A DNA stretch of 24,607 bases from Caldilineaceae bacterium (GTDB lineage Bacteria; Chloroflexota; Anaerolineae; Caldilineales; Caldilineaceae), in assembly GCA_014879855.1 (NCBI GenBank), contig JACSRH010000417.1, positions 1 through 24,607 of the forward strand, read 5' to 3'. Under the pieces are notes generated by a model. That model had not been told where the DNA came from, made no database searches, and saw nothing but the letters and a program-made list of their open reading frames with translations. Positions within the stretch are counted from its first letter, which is position 1. Every line of letters starts with the position of its first letter. The position numbers and the translations under genes were made by a program. Below are positions 8,901 through 17,171 of this stretch, in pieces.

Positions 8901-9139
8901 GCTCCCACTGGCAAGCCGAAAGTGATGACGTCCGCCCCTTGGTTCGCCTGTGCATCCAGCAATGCCTGGCGCAAGCTGCCGGAGCCGGCGTCATTCGTGT
9001 TTGTGACGGAAAACTGCGCGGCGTGCGCTGCCGGCGTCGGCTGCACCGCCTGGGTGAACAGAAGGGCGGCGGCGATGAAAATAGTGAATAGGACGCGCAT
9101 GGTTGAGTGCGCACCTTTGGTATGCCAGCCCTGATACAT
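5906..9139 (-). CDS. Giant secreted beta-helix / glycine-rich / Ig-repeat surface protein
   Basis: The predicted product has 1077 residues. I chose the ATG at 9139 because an excellent AAAGGAG lies 8 bases upstream. The frame is open to an ATG at 9229, and a third ATG at 9100 begins the hydrophobic signal core, but both have poorer ribosome sites. The signal peptide ends near AHAAQ (residue 41). Residues 42-130 resemble the start of a right-handed beta-helix (FSVTNTNDAGSGSLRQAL). An extremely glycine-rich stretch (about 132-386) is inserted between helix rungs; rung-like FEDNQAIGG and FAGNTAVGG appear in it and after it. From about 500 come one degenerate and five clear bacterial Ig-like repeats of about 95 residues each (575-1060). 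The protein ends in HLYLPAIVR. It is probably a cell-surface or matrix protein; no enzymatic motif is visible. Confidence 0.85.
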   Translation of the reverse strand: MYQGWHTKGAHSTMRVLFTIFIAAALLFTQAVQPTPAAHAAQFSVTNTNDAGSGSLRQALLDAQANQGADVITFGLPVGATILLASPLPPIANDLLLAGPGAEQLTISGNHQFRVFTILGGAVTIAGMTVRGGLAQGGAGAATGAAGGGGGGAGMGGGMLVHAGAVNLIDVNFEDNQAIGGAGGAGSFGQTGGGAGGGGAGGAGGAGNATAAYGGGGGGFLGAGGAAGAAFAGGGGGFSGRGGGAGGAATDVGGGGADNNAGASGGGAGGVAGGGGGSTGFPGASAGGDGAAAGGIGGFGGGGGGSATGAGATGGDYGGGGGAGNSASAAGGAGGFGGGGGGGIEQGGAGGFGGGGGGAGYGAGASGGSHGGAGIGANGGGGAGLGGALFVRSGRVTLVNARFAGNTAVGGMGAGSGERGQGKGGALYVSSGATVVSVDAAPSFEGNTAQDAREQEGDNVNLFGVLTSVAGSVSVKAGNAQSAFAGEVFGAALQAEVMAGGVALSFAPVTFNIAPTSGAGATFPGGATSVTVFADGAGVATAPGLTANQGVGSYTLAASVVGVHSVAQFSLLNRGRTTTGVISSPQESVYGQEVIFTAKVVPDAPATGAPGGTVLFKHGDTTLGTAMLVNGVATIKSSTLAVGEHTVTAVYAGSTIFTGSASNAYVHRVNKASTATELSITPGATVFGQGLTLSTKVTSQAPGAGTPGGAVTFKQGATVLGSVTLANGMATYTVGGLVVGAYNITAEYGGNIRYHTSTSAPGAHVISKAATTTGLEVAPNPAIVGNSLLFTATVTANAPSSGAVDGLVVFADGAAVIGSSPVSNGIAIFNTATLDVGNHFITAQYVGSENLAASASNPVEQVVKRKVLITMSISPSPARVEEELTFTVAVQDTPPGLDGVMAATLAAPTGAVEIVTAEGAVIGVVTLQEGVGVYKAALPGGVHYLTARYAGDDIFGRGVSQVVAQRVARYRSITTLGRSANATSMGQSLTLTAEVAAEHAEVGEPTGAVTFFVDGAVVGDGALQNGKAMFVMHTLAAGSHLVAAEYQGDAKFDASGSNPLFHAVDSSSHLYLPAIVR
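7980..8746 (-). repeat. Glycine-rich low-complexity coding region (GGC/GGN codons)
   Basis: About 255 codons, mostly glycine with alanine, run as blocks of GGGGGG separated by GAGG, GFGG and similar spacers. On the plus strand this appears as long CCG/GCC runs. The pattern resembles mycobacterial PGRS regions. The open frames on the opposite strand and in shifted frames here are by-products of this composition. Confidence 0.85.
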
Positions 9140-9214
9140 GGCCGTGACTCCTTTCGTAACGTGACATCGACTGAAGATACAGATTGACGCAATAACGCTG
9201 CTCTTCACTCTAAC

Positions 9215-9243
9215 CGTATAAGGAATCACGGAACACTGCTAAA
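9215..9243 (-). promoter_or_regulatory. Weak candidate promoter of the surface-protein gene
   Basis: On the minus strand TTTAGC (9243-9238), 17 bases and TATACG (9220-9215) lie about 76 bases upstream of the chosen start. The -35 match is poor, so this is tentative. Confidence 0.3.
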
Positions 9244-9294
9244 TGCTTGGGTTTTCGATGCTTTGTTTGGTGTACTTACGAGGATTAACGACTG

Positions 9295-10983
9295 CTACCA
9301 ACCAACGGCGCACCCATCCTTCCGTGGATCACTGCCGCCAATTAATACACCATTTTTTGGATCACGCTGGATAATTTGTCCACCGCCAAAGCTGCCGCGG
9401 GCAAATCCCATGACCGGCGCCAGCCGGTGTCCGCGCTGCGCCAGATCAGCCAGGACGGCGAAATCCCAGCCTTCTTCGATCAGCACCAGGCCGCCAGCTT
9501 CCTGCGCGCCCAAGCCATCGGCGGGGCCGGCGAGGGCCCAGCGCGGCATGTCGAGCGCCTGCTGCGGCGCCATCCCTAGTCCGGCCAGATTGACCACCAT
9601 CTGCAGATGGCCCTGCGGCTGGACATAGCCGCCCATTACGCCGAAGCTGGCGTGGAGCGCGCCGGCAAATTCTCCTGTCGTATGCAGCGTCAGCGCCGGG
9701 ATGATCGTCTGGTAGGGACGTTTGTTGGGGGCCAGTGCGTTGGGGTGCGCTGGATCAAGCCGGAAAAGATTGGCGCGATTCTGCAAACTGACGCCCGCGC
9801 CTGGCACCACCAGGCCGCTGCCTGTCCCCATGTACAGGCTGTTGATAAAGCTGCACGCATTGCCTTCTCCATCGACGACGCTTAGATACACTGTATCCGA
9901 TCCGGCCAGCGGCGCGCCGCAAAGAACCTGTTGCGCCGCGCGCTGAAGGTCGATATACGTGCGGCGTTGGTCCGCGTACGCTTTACTTGCCAATCTCTCC
10001 AGCGGGATCGGATGGACGCAGGGGTCGCACACCCATTGCTGCGCGTCAGCAAAACCGAGACGCATACACTCGATCAGCACATGGAGCCGATCTGCTGGGG
10101 ACATGGCGGCAAGGTCGTAACCGGCAGCCAGGTTCAGGGCGATGATGGCCGCCAGCCCCTGCCCATTGGGTGGACATTCATAGAGTCGCACGCCCTGGTA
10201 ATCCGCGGTGAGCGGTTCGTCCCAGGTGCTGGTGTGGGCAGCCATGTCCGCGGGCGTGATCCAGCCGCCGTAGCGCTGCACATGCGCGCTCAGCGTGCGG
10301 GCAAACTCCCCGCGATAAATAAACTCCTTGCCATCGGCGGCGATGCCCCGCAGTGTTTCTGCGAGTGTGGGGATCCGCATGATTTCGCCGGGTCGCGGCG
10401 CGCGGCCGTCGATCAGCAACTCGTGGCCGCTCGGCTGGGCCGGGCCGTGATCGATGTCGCCGCTCTGCCAGTCCGGGTCGCGGCGCAGCTTTTTTTCCTG
10501 CGTGCGCCAGCCAAGCGCAATCAGCTCGGAGACAGGATAGCCATGCTCCGCGGTCCAGATGGCGGGCGAGAGCACGTCAGCGAGCGTCATGCGACCGTGC
10601 CGTTCCAACAGATCGCTCCAGCCCGCGACCGCGCCTGGTATGCTCACGGTGTGGCCGGTGTAGGTCGGCATGTTCGCATAGCCAAGCGAAGTAAGCGCAT
10701 CGATCGAGGCGGCCGCGGGCGCGCGGCCAGAGCCGTTTAGCCCTGTGACCTGCTGCGTCTTTGCGTCGAAATAGAGTGCAAAACAATCGCCGCCGATGCC
10801 GGTGGAGATCGGCTCGACGACGTTGAGCATGGCCGCGGTGGCGATGGCCGCGTCCGCCGCGTTGCCGCCAGCCTGCAAGATGGCAAGCCCGGCCTGTGCG
10901 GCCAGCGGCTGGCTGGTGGCAACCATGCCGCGGCGCGCCAGCACATTGCTGCGACGCGAACGAAATTGGGCGTCAAAGTTCAT
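9295..10983 (-). CDS. Gamma-glutamyltransferase-family Ntn hydrolase
   Basis: The product is a 562-residue enzyme of the gamma-glutamyltransferase family, whose members cleave gamma-glutamyl bonds (glutathione and analogues) after autocatalytic processing into two chains. The N-terminal family block is at 20-67 (MVATSQPLAAQAGLAILQ..., then GGNAADAA and GIGGDC). The predicted cleavage site and nucleophile is Thr364 in SDTVYLSVVD, followed by GNACSFINS and GSGLVVPGAG. The DTVYL form, in place of TTH, and the lack of a signal peptide point to the cytoplasmic YwrD-like branch rather than classical periplasmic Ggt, so the substrate may not be glutathione. The ATG at 10983 has GGAG 10 bases upstream. 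It is the last gene of a three-gene minus-strand operon, 36 bases after the small membrane protein gene. Confidence 0.88.
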   Translation of the reverse strand: MNFDAQFRSRRSNVLARRGMVATSQPLAAQAGLAILQAGGNAADAAIATAAMLNVVEPISTGIGGDCFALYFDAKTQQVTGLNGSGRAPAAASIDALTSLGYANMPTYTGHTVSIPGAVAGWSDLLERHGRMTLADVLSPAIWTAEHGYPVSELIALGWRTQEKKLRRDPDWQSGDIDHGPAQPSGHELLIDGRAPRPGEIMRIPTLAETLRGIAADGKEFIYRGEFARTLSAHVQRYGGWITPADMAAHTSTWDEPLTADYQGVRLYECPPNGQGLAAIIALNLAAGYDLAAMSPADRLHVLIECMRLGFADAQQWVCDPCVHPIPLERLASKAYADQRRTYIDLQRAAQQVLCGAPLAGSDTVYLSVVDGEGNACSFINSLYMGTGSGLVVPGAGVSLQNRANLFRLDPAHPNALAPNKRPYQTIIPALTLHTTGEFAGALHASFGVMGGYVQPQGHLQMVVNLAGLGMAPQQALDMPRWALAGPADGLGAQEAGGLVLIEEGWDFAVLADLAQRGHRLAPVMGFARGSFGGGQIIQRDPKNGVLIGGSDPRKDGCAVGW

Positions 10984-11019
10984 GGTGTTTTCACTCCATT
11001 TACATAAATCTGCTTGGCC

Positions 11020-11379
11020 CTATTGCGGTGCGCCGGCATTGCGCGCGCCCGCGCCCTGACGTTGCGCCGCGCGCGCCGCGTCTTCTTTGCGTCGGTCGCG
11101 CACCACATAGACCAGAAAGATGATATACACGGGAATGCCGAGCAGGGCGATCCATCGGCCCAAGTCACCCAGGCTGGCGGCCGCCAAAAAACAACCCGCA
11201 GCGAGCAGCACCCATACCAGCGAGTGGAAATAGCGCAGCACAATATGCTCGCGCGTGGTGCGCGGGGCCAGCCGGCGCGGGTCGGGCCGCGGCCAGATGT
11301 AATAGTAGGCAACGGCAATCGCCAAGCAGAGCATCCCCCAGAAGACCAGCGGTGCGCCCAGTAGAGTTTGCGTCATCAT
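11020..11379 (-). CDS. Small three-helix membrane protein, function unknown
   Basis: The product has 119 residues with three predicted membrane helices (about 8-29, 49-70 and 72-94). A basic loop rich in Arg and Pro lies between the first two (PRPDPRRLAPRTTREH), and the tail from 95 is charged and probably cytoplasmic. I recognise no family. It begins 18 bases after the cold-shock/DUF1294 gene and ends 36 bases before the gamma-glutamyltransferase-like gene, so the three are likely one transcript. An overlapping frame on the same strand lacks membrane logic and is not the gene. Confidence 0.7.
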   Translation of the reverse strand: MMTQTLLGAPLVFWGMLCLAIAVAYYYIWPRPDPRRLAPRTTREHIVLRYFHSLVWVLLAAGCFLAAASLGDLGRWIALLGIPVYIIFLVYVVRDRRKEDAARAAQRQGAGARNAGAPQ

Positions 11380-11397
11380 GCGTGCAGTCTCCTTGGT

Positions 11398-11979
11398 TCA
11401 GGCCAGGCCCAGGAAATAGAGGCCAGCAACGACGAACACCTGAACGATAAAAATCATCCAGAAAGTGCGCTGGTAGCTGCCCTTGGCGGACTTGTGATGG
11501 AGGACGCGCTGCCCCACAAAACCGGCGGGCGTTCCTCCGCCCAGTTCGGCTGCGTGCAGGATGCGTTCAGGCACGCGCAGGGCGCCACTGCCCGCCACCG
11601 TTTTGTCGTAGAGATAAAGCGCCAAGGTAGTGAGATTGATGCCGATCAGATACGACCAGAGCCAGGAGAGCGAGAAAACGACCATGCCGATCGTCATGAG
11701 CAGGATCGTAGCGACGGTTGCAAGCGCACCAAACAGCCGATAAGGCGACATGGGCAGGGTGCTTCTCGGCTGTTTGGTTGCCGCGCCATCGACGACGACG
11801 TTGCTGGCGCGCGGCCCTTTGGGCGAAGACGTAACATCAAACACAACGCGTTGCCCCGTGACAAGCCGGCCTGCGGTGCTCACAGCGCTGGCATGAACAA
11901 AAATCTGCTTTGCCTGACCATCGGGTTGGATAAAACCAAACCCTTTTTTGTCGTCGAATTGGATGACTGTGCCCTTCAT
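11398..11979 (-). CDS. Cold-shock domain fused to DUF1294 membrane protein
   Basis: This 193-residue protein starts with a cold-shock nucleic-acid-binding domain (1-66) carrying both RNA-binding blocks, KGFGFI and IFVHASAV. After a basic linker come two hydrophobic helices (about 81-113), then the DUF1294 signature region with ALYLYDK, VPERILHAAELGGGTPAGFVGQ and a final helix (about 168-192). This fusion is known in many bacteria; its role is not established, but the layout suggests an RNA-binding domain tethered to the membrane. It is the first gene of the operon. The ATG at 11979 has a modest AGGA ribosome site. Confidence 0.9.
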   Translation of the reverse strand: MKGTVIQFDDKKGFGFIQPDGQAKQIFVHASAVSTAGRLVTGQRVVFDVTSSPKGPRASNVVVDGAATKQPRSTLPMSPYRLFGALATVATILLMTIGMVVFSLSWLWSYLIGINLTTLALYLYDKTVAGSGALRVPERILHAAELGGGTPAGFVGQRVLHHKSAKGSYQRTFWMIFIVQVFVVAGLYFLGLA

Positions 11980-12045
11980 AAGGTCCTGTTCTTCTTCACA
12001 CGTTCACAACTTCACAATGATTCAATGAGTAGGCGCCGCATAATA

Positions 12046-12075
12046 ATTTTGACGCGTTGTCGCGCTCGCGTCAAA
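12046..12075 (-). promoter_or_regulatory. Promoter with overlapping 9-N10-9 inverted repeat (operator candidate)
   Basis: On the minus strand TTGACG (12074-12069), 17 bases and CAAAAT (12051-12046) form a plausible promoter for the cold-shock operon. A perfect inverted repeat TTTGACGCG / CGCGTCAAA (12048-12056 and 12067-12075) covers the -35 element and touches the -10. That is the layout of a repressor site, though a structured element in a longer transcript is also possible. It lies about 100 bases upstream of the divergent small ORF. Confidence 0.5.
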
Positions 12076-12175
12076 CGGCGGGTATAAAGAAAGGTTGCTC
12101 AGGGTGGGATAAAGCATCAACAAACTTCTAAAGAACAAATTGAATGGCTTACATCATCAGTAGGAGAATATTTTC

Positions 12176-12270
12176 ATGTCACGCGAATTGACAATCTTCT
12201 GCACCGCATCTTATCTTGAGACGCATTCCAAACTTGGCGAAGTGGCGCAGTATCACCCTGGGAGGCGATC

Positions 12271-12274
<4 letters not shown>
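12176..12274 (+). CDS. 32-residue small ORF overlapping the acyl-CoA dehydrogenase start
   Basis: The ATG is preceded by TAGGAG with a 9-base spacer, and the 32 codons end in a TGA that overlaps the ATG of the acyl-CoA dehydrogenase (ATGA). The peptide begins MSRELTIFCTASYLETHSK and ends YHPGRRS; I recognise no family. The good ribosome site and the coupled stop/start suggest translational coupling or a leader peptide. Chance occurrence remains possible at this length. Confidence 0.4.
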
Positions 12275-13416
<1,142 letters not shown>

Positions 13417-13419
13417 CTT

Positions 13420-13474
13420 GGATCGCGGAGTCCCGCCCGCTCTTATCCAGGGGCGGGCGAGATGTTCGCGATCC
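13420..13474 (+). terminator. Nested hairpin after the acyl-CoA dehydrogenase gene
   Basis: GGATCGCG (13420-13427) pairs with CGCGATCC (13467-13474), and inside it CCCGCCC pairs with GGGCGGG. It begins 4 bases past the stop codon. There is no U tract, so termination would be factor-assisted or the hairpin may protect the transcript end. Confidence 0.45.
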
Positions 13475-13533
13475 GATAAATTCCGGCATTCGTGGAGCGA
13501 TTTCGCGCTGCTAGAAAACTTTGGATGTGAAGA

Positions 13534-14520
13534 ATGAAACTGGCGATCTTAGCGGATATTCACGGCAACCTGCCCGCCCTCGACGCCGTGATGCGCGAGC
13601 TGGAGCGGCTTCAGCCTGATCACGTGGTAGTCAACGGCGATCTGATCAACGGCGTCCCCTTCAGCGCCGAGGTGATCGACTGTATCCGCGCCTCTGACTG
13701 GACGGTCGTGCGCGGCAACCATGAGTTCTATTTGCTCAACCTCGGCACGCCGCGCGCCGCGGCTGGCAGCGATGACCCTGCCCGCTGGGGCCAGCTCCAT
13801 TGGCTGTGCACACAGGTGACGCCAGCGCAAACCGCGTATCTCGCTATGCTGCCCGACGAGCTAACCTTTTACCTGCCTGGGACTCAGCCGCTGTACATCA
13901 CGCACGGGCTGCCGGGGCGCAACAAAGTTGGCCTCTACCGCAGCCAGTCCGACGAAAAAATGGCCGCGGAGTTAGTCGATGTGCGCCAGCCGACATTTGT
14001 CACCGCCCACACTCACGTGCAGATCGACCGGCGCATTACCTGGCGACCGGAGCAAAACAGCGAGTTGAGCACCCACCCGCACGGCGATATGCATCCCGTT
14101 GCGCAGGAGGGGGCCGCGGCTGAACGCTATTGGCACGTCATCAATCCTGGCAGCGTGGGGCTGCCGTTGAACAGGAGTGCGACCGCTCAGTTTGCCATGC
14201 TGGAGACTGCATCCGAAGCTGAGGCGCGCGGCGGGTGGCGCGTGCAACATTTTGACATCGCCTACGACCGCCGCCCCGCTCTGGATGCATTTGCCGCGTC
14301 GGGAATGTTGGCCGCGGGCGGTGTGATATCCACCCTTTTTTACTGGGAGCTTGTGACGGCCGAACCAGAAATTATCTACTTCTATCGCTGGGCGTATGAA
14401 AAGGGGCTTGACCCCGACCGCGACGGCGCGCAGGAGGTTTTTCGTCGCTACGAAGACGAGAGCGGTCGCATGCAGCTCATCCGCCAAGCGGACCCGCTGC
14501 ATCAGGCCATAGCCGGATAA
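13534..14520 (+). CDS. Calcineurin-like metallophosphoesterase, first of a tandem pair
   Basis: The 328-residue cytosolic protein has the complete dinuclear metal site of the calcineurin-like phosphoesterase superfamily: Asp8 and His10 (LADIHGN), Asp36 (VNGDLIN), Asn62 and His63 (RGNHE), an ITHG block, then TAHTH and INPGSVGLPLN. The last block is typical of the YfcE/MJ0936-like group, which includes small phosphodiesterases; the substrate is unknown. The C-terminal 90 residues extend beyond the minimal domain and share the AxSGMLAAGG pattern with the next gene. The stop is 15 bases before the next start, so the pair is surely cotranscribed. Confidence 0.87.
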   Translation: MKLAILADIHGNLPALDAVMRELERLQPDHVVVNGDLINGVPFSAEVIDCIRASDWTVVRGNHEFYLLNLGTPRAAAGSDDPARWGQLHWLCTQVTPAQTAYLAMLPDELTFYLPGTQPLYITHGLPGRNKVGLYRSQSDEKMAAELVDVRQPTFVTAHTHVQIDRRITWRPEQNSELSTHPHGDMHPVAQEGAAAERYWHVINPGSVGLPLNRSATAQFAMLETASEAEARGGWRVQHFDIAYDRRPALDAFAASGMLAAGGVISTLFYWELVTAEPEIIYFYRWAYEKGLDPDRDGAQEVFRRYEDESGRMQLIRQADPLHQAIAG

Positions 14521-14535
14521 CAGGGGCTGACTGCG

Positions 14536-15405
14536 ATGCGACTCGCCTTCCTTGCCGACATCCATGGCAACCTGCCTGCACTGGAGGCGGTAATCAGTGA
14601 CTTACGGACGCAGATGCCGGATCAGGTTTTTCTGGCGGGAGATATGGTCAACCGCTGTCCGTGGAACAACGAAGTGATGGATCTGCTGGCCGATCTTGCC
14701 TGGCCTGCCATTGTTGGCAACCACGATCTGGTTGTCGGGCGCCTCCATACTTCGCACAACACGCCACCCTTCACCGACCGCCAGCGTTTTCGCTCCCTCT
14801 GGTGGACGGCTTCCACACTCCATCCCCACCATCTCCACACGCTGCGGTGTTTGCCAGCCGCCCGTTCTATCGAATTCAAACCGTTTCCACCCATTCGCTT
14901 GTTTCACGGCGCGCCTGGCAATATGTTTGTGGGACTTTATCCTGAAATGGAAGGAGCAAGCATCGCAGCGCTGCTCGAAGGCGTAGCGGAGCCAATTGTG
15001 GTCTGTGCACACACGCACCGCGCGCTGGCGCGACGCACGAGCGGCTGGAGCATCTTCAACGGCGGCAGCGTTGGTTTGCCCTACAATGGCGACCCGCGCG
15101 CGCAATATCTGCTGCTCGACACGATAGTGGAGCGTGGCGTTCACCGCTGGGAAGCTTGTTTCCGTCAAGTGGAGTATGATCACAGCGTGTTGCGGCCCGC
15201 CTATATCACCTCTGGCATGTTGGCGGCGACTGGCGCCATCGGCGAACTGCATCTGCTGACCGCAGAAAGCGGCCAGCCTTACAGCAGTGACTTCGGCGTC
15301 TGGTTGCGTAGCCAGCCAGACGACCTACGCGGTGACATGGAGAAAGCTGTACCGTATTACCTTGCTATGCACAAGCCTGGCGCGTGGGCATTTTCCGGGC
15401 AATAG
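14536..15405 (+). CDS. Calcineurin-like metallophosphoesterase, second of a tandem pair
   Basis: This 289-residue paralogue of the preceding gene has all metal ligands: Asp8, His10, Asp36, Asn62 and His63 (GNHDL), then FHGAPGN, CAHTH and NGGSVGLPYN. The two proteins align almost without gaps through residue 65, and both carry a C-terminal YITSGMLAATGAI-like segment, so they arose by duplication and may act as a heterodimer or on related substrates. The second lacks part of the loop present around 75-95 of the first. The ATG at 14536 has a GGGG stretch upstream. The substrate is unknown. Confidence 0.85.
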   Translation: MRLAFLADIHGNLPALEAVISDLRTQMPDQVFLAGDMVNRCPWNNEVMDLLADLAWPAIVGNHDLVVGRLHTSHNTPPFTDRQRFRSLWWTASTLHPHHLHTLRCLPAARSIEFKPFPPIRLFHGAPGNMFVGLYPEMEGASIAALLEGVAEPIVVCAHTHRALARRTSGWSIFNGGSVGLPYNGDPRAQYLLLDTIVERGVHRWEACFRQVEYDHSVLRPAYITSGMLAATGAIGELHLLTAESGQPYSSDFGVWLRSQPDDLRGDMEKAVPYYLAMHKPGAWAFSGQ

Positions 15406-15448
15406 AGAGCAAGCAGCAGGTGTAGCGAGGAAAGGCGGCCTGACCACC

Positions 15449-15523
15449 GCTGATTACACCGGCGCTGATTACACCGGCGCTGATTACACCGGCGCTGATT
15501 ACACCGGCGCTGATTACATCGGC
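15449..15523. repeat. Tandem repeat, five units of 15 bp
   Basis: The unit GCTGATTACACCGGC occurs five times head to tail; only the last copy differs (C to T, giving TGATTACATC). It lies between the convergent phosphoesterase and sigma-factor genes, and the sigma stop codon is inside the last unit. In the sigma frame every unit carries a TAA, so five stops are stacked. In one plus-strand frame it reads Ala-Asp-Tyr-Thr-Gly repeated, but no ribosome site supports translation there. Confidence 0.9.
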
Positions 15524-16206
15524 GCGCCGACGATGCCCGCCTTGACTAATTGGTCGCGCAGCGCGGAGCGCGCCCGGCTCAGCCGCGACTTGACTGTGCC
15601 AAGCGGCAAGCTCAATAATTCGGCGGCCTCCGCATAGTCGTACCCCTGCACATCGACCAGCAGCACCACGTTGCGGTGATATTCGGGCAGCCCCTCGATT
15701 GCTAGGAGTAAGAAGCGCATTCCCTCACTCTGGAGGACAAGCGTTTCCGGGTCTTCAGCCACATAATCTTCGGCCGGCAGATAGTCGATGCCCGCCTGTT
15801 CGGTCAATTCGTCGAGACTGACCGCGGCGCGGCGCTTTTGCCGGCGCAGATGGTCGTAGCAAGTATTGGTGACGATGCGCAGAAACCAGGAACGAAAATT
15901 GCCTTCCTGAAAGCGCGCCATCGCGCGATGCGCCTTGATCATGGCTTCTTGCACGGCGTCGGCCGCGGCTTCTTCGGTATGCAGAATTTGTTGGGCGAGG
16001 CGCTCAGCGGAGGAGCGATACAAATCGATCAACGCGCCAAACGCGCGGTCGTCGCCGCCGCGAGCGGCCTGGATAGCACTGTCAACCGCCAACATGCGTT
16101 GATTTGGCGCCGTGTCCCATGTCATGGCGGTCACTGCCGCTGCCCCTGACGTGTGGAATGACGATGAGTAAGGTAATAGTCTCAACGGATTGATATTGGA
16201 GGTCAT
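15514..16206 (-). CDS. ECF-family RNA polymerase sigma factor
   Basis: The product has 230 residues. I chose the ATG at 16206 because AAGGAG lies 5 bases upstream; an in-frame ATG at 16245 has no such site. Region 2 spans about 54-125 (FGALIDLYRSSAERLAQQIL, DAVQEAMIKAHRAMARF, FRSWFLRIVTNTCYDHLRR) and region 4 about 165-220 (LPEYHRNVVLLVDVQGYDYAEAAELL, GTVKSRLSRARSALR). There is no region 3, as usual for ECF factors. About 50 N-terminal residues precede region 2, longer than typical, and could be a control segment. No anti-sigma gene is adjacent. The neighbours are an FHA regulator and Ser/Thr kinases, so phosphorylation control is a reasonable guess, as known for kinase-linked ECF factors. 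Confidence 0.92.
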   Translation of the reverse strand: MTSNINPLRLLPYSSSFHTSGAAAVTAMTWDTAPNQRMLAVDSAIQAARGGDDRAFGALIDLYRSSAERLAQQILHTEEAAADAVQEAMIKAHRAMARFQEGNFRSWFLRIVTNTCYDHLRRQKRRAAVSLDELTEQAGIDYLPAEDYVAEDPETLVLQSEGMRFLLLAIEGLPEYHRNVVLLVDVQGYDYAEAAELLSLPLGTVKSRLSRARSALRDQLVKAGIVGAPM

Positions 16207-16254
16207 GGTCTCTCCTTGTTTTTGCAAGCGCGCAAGCACGCGCACTTCGAAACC

Positions 16255-16320
16255 ATGATAATGGAGAAAGATTAGCGCAACTTGAAAGAACCGGGACGCA
16301 AGTCGGACTGTTGTCCTACG
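16255..16320 (-). promoter_or_regulatory. Sigma-factor gene promoter region with class I-like activator motif (copy A)
   Basis: On the minus strand, 16320 to 16298 reads CGTAGGA, three variable bases, then CAGTCCGACTTGC. It lies 92 bases before the start codon. After 37 bases comes TATCAT (16260-16255), a -10-like hexamer; the -35 position (AAGTTG) is poor. The motif centre falls near -61. The core is a partial inverted repeat (TAGGAC, AACA, GTCCGA), as for a dimeric regulator. The same layout precedes the propeller gene. Confidence 0.55.
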
Positions 16321-16382
16321 TTACAGCGACCGCTGCTATGTTGGCTGGGGTGTGCAGCGGGTGGGAGCGCCCGCACGCCCGG

Positions 16383-17024
<642 letters not shown>

Positions 17025-17047
17025 ACTGCGCTCCTTTAGCTTACACC

Positions 17048-17104
17048 CTATCGCTGTGCTATACTCGCACTGCGATAGGCAGAAATTTTTGCACGTCGCT
17101 ATCG
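17048..17104. promoter_or_regulatory. CTATCGC / GCGATAG repeats in the divergent control region
   Basis: CTATCGC (17048-17054) and GCGATAG (17072-17078) form a perfect 7-N17-7 inverted repeat around a TATACT. A third copy, CTATCG (17099-17104), sits in the spacer of the kinase promoter. The positions fit a shared operator in the leader of the FHA regulator gene, possibly autoregulatory. The binding protein is unknown. Confidence 0.4.
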
Positions 17105-17117
17105 TTCAAACTATAGC
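17089..17117 (+). promoter_or_regulatory. Promoter of the kinase operon
   Basis: TTGCAC (17089-17094), 17 bases and TATAGC (17112-17117) form a plausible sigma-A promoter 55 bases before the kinase start codon. The -10 shares four bases with the opposing promoter of the FHA regulator, so the two cannot be occupied at once. Confidence 0.55.
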
Positions 17118-17138
17118 AGCATCCAGAGTAACCCGCAA
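17110..17138 (-). promoter_or_regulatory. Promoter of the FHA regulator gene
   Basis: On the minus strand TTGCGG (17138-17133), 17 bases and TATAGT (17115-17110) give a good sigma-A promoter, with the start point near 17103 and an 80-base leader. Its -10 overlaps the -10 of the opposing kinase promoter. Confidence 0.6.
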
Positions 17139-17171
17139 AGAATCTGCCCGTGCAGGTCTAGTCTGTCGGTC

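Noticed and set aside
13945..13958. CAGTCCGAC inside the first phosphoesterase gene as a further regulator site
   Set aside because: It matches only part of the motif, lies within coding sequence and has no promoter context.
15449..15523. CRISPR-like array
   Set aside because: The units are contiguous 15-mers with no spacers and no cas genes nearby.
15287..15637. Plus-strand frame encoding Ala-Asp-Tyr-Thr-Gly pentapeptide repeats
   Set aside because: Only five repeats, no ribosome site, and it overlaps the ends of two well-supported genes; the peptide pattern follows from the 15-bp DNA repeat.
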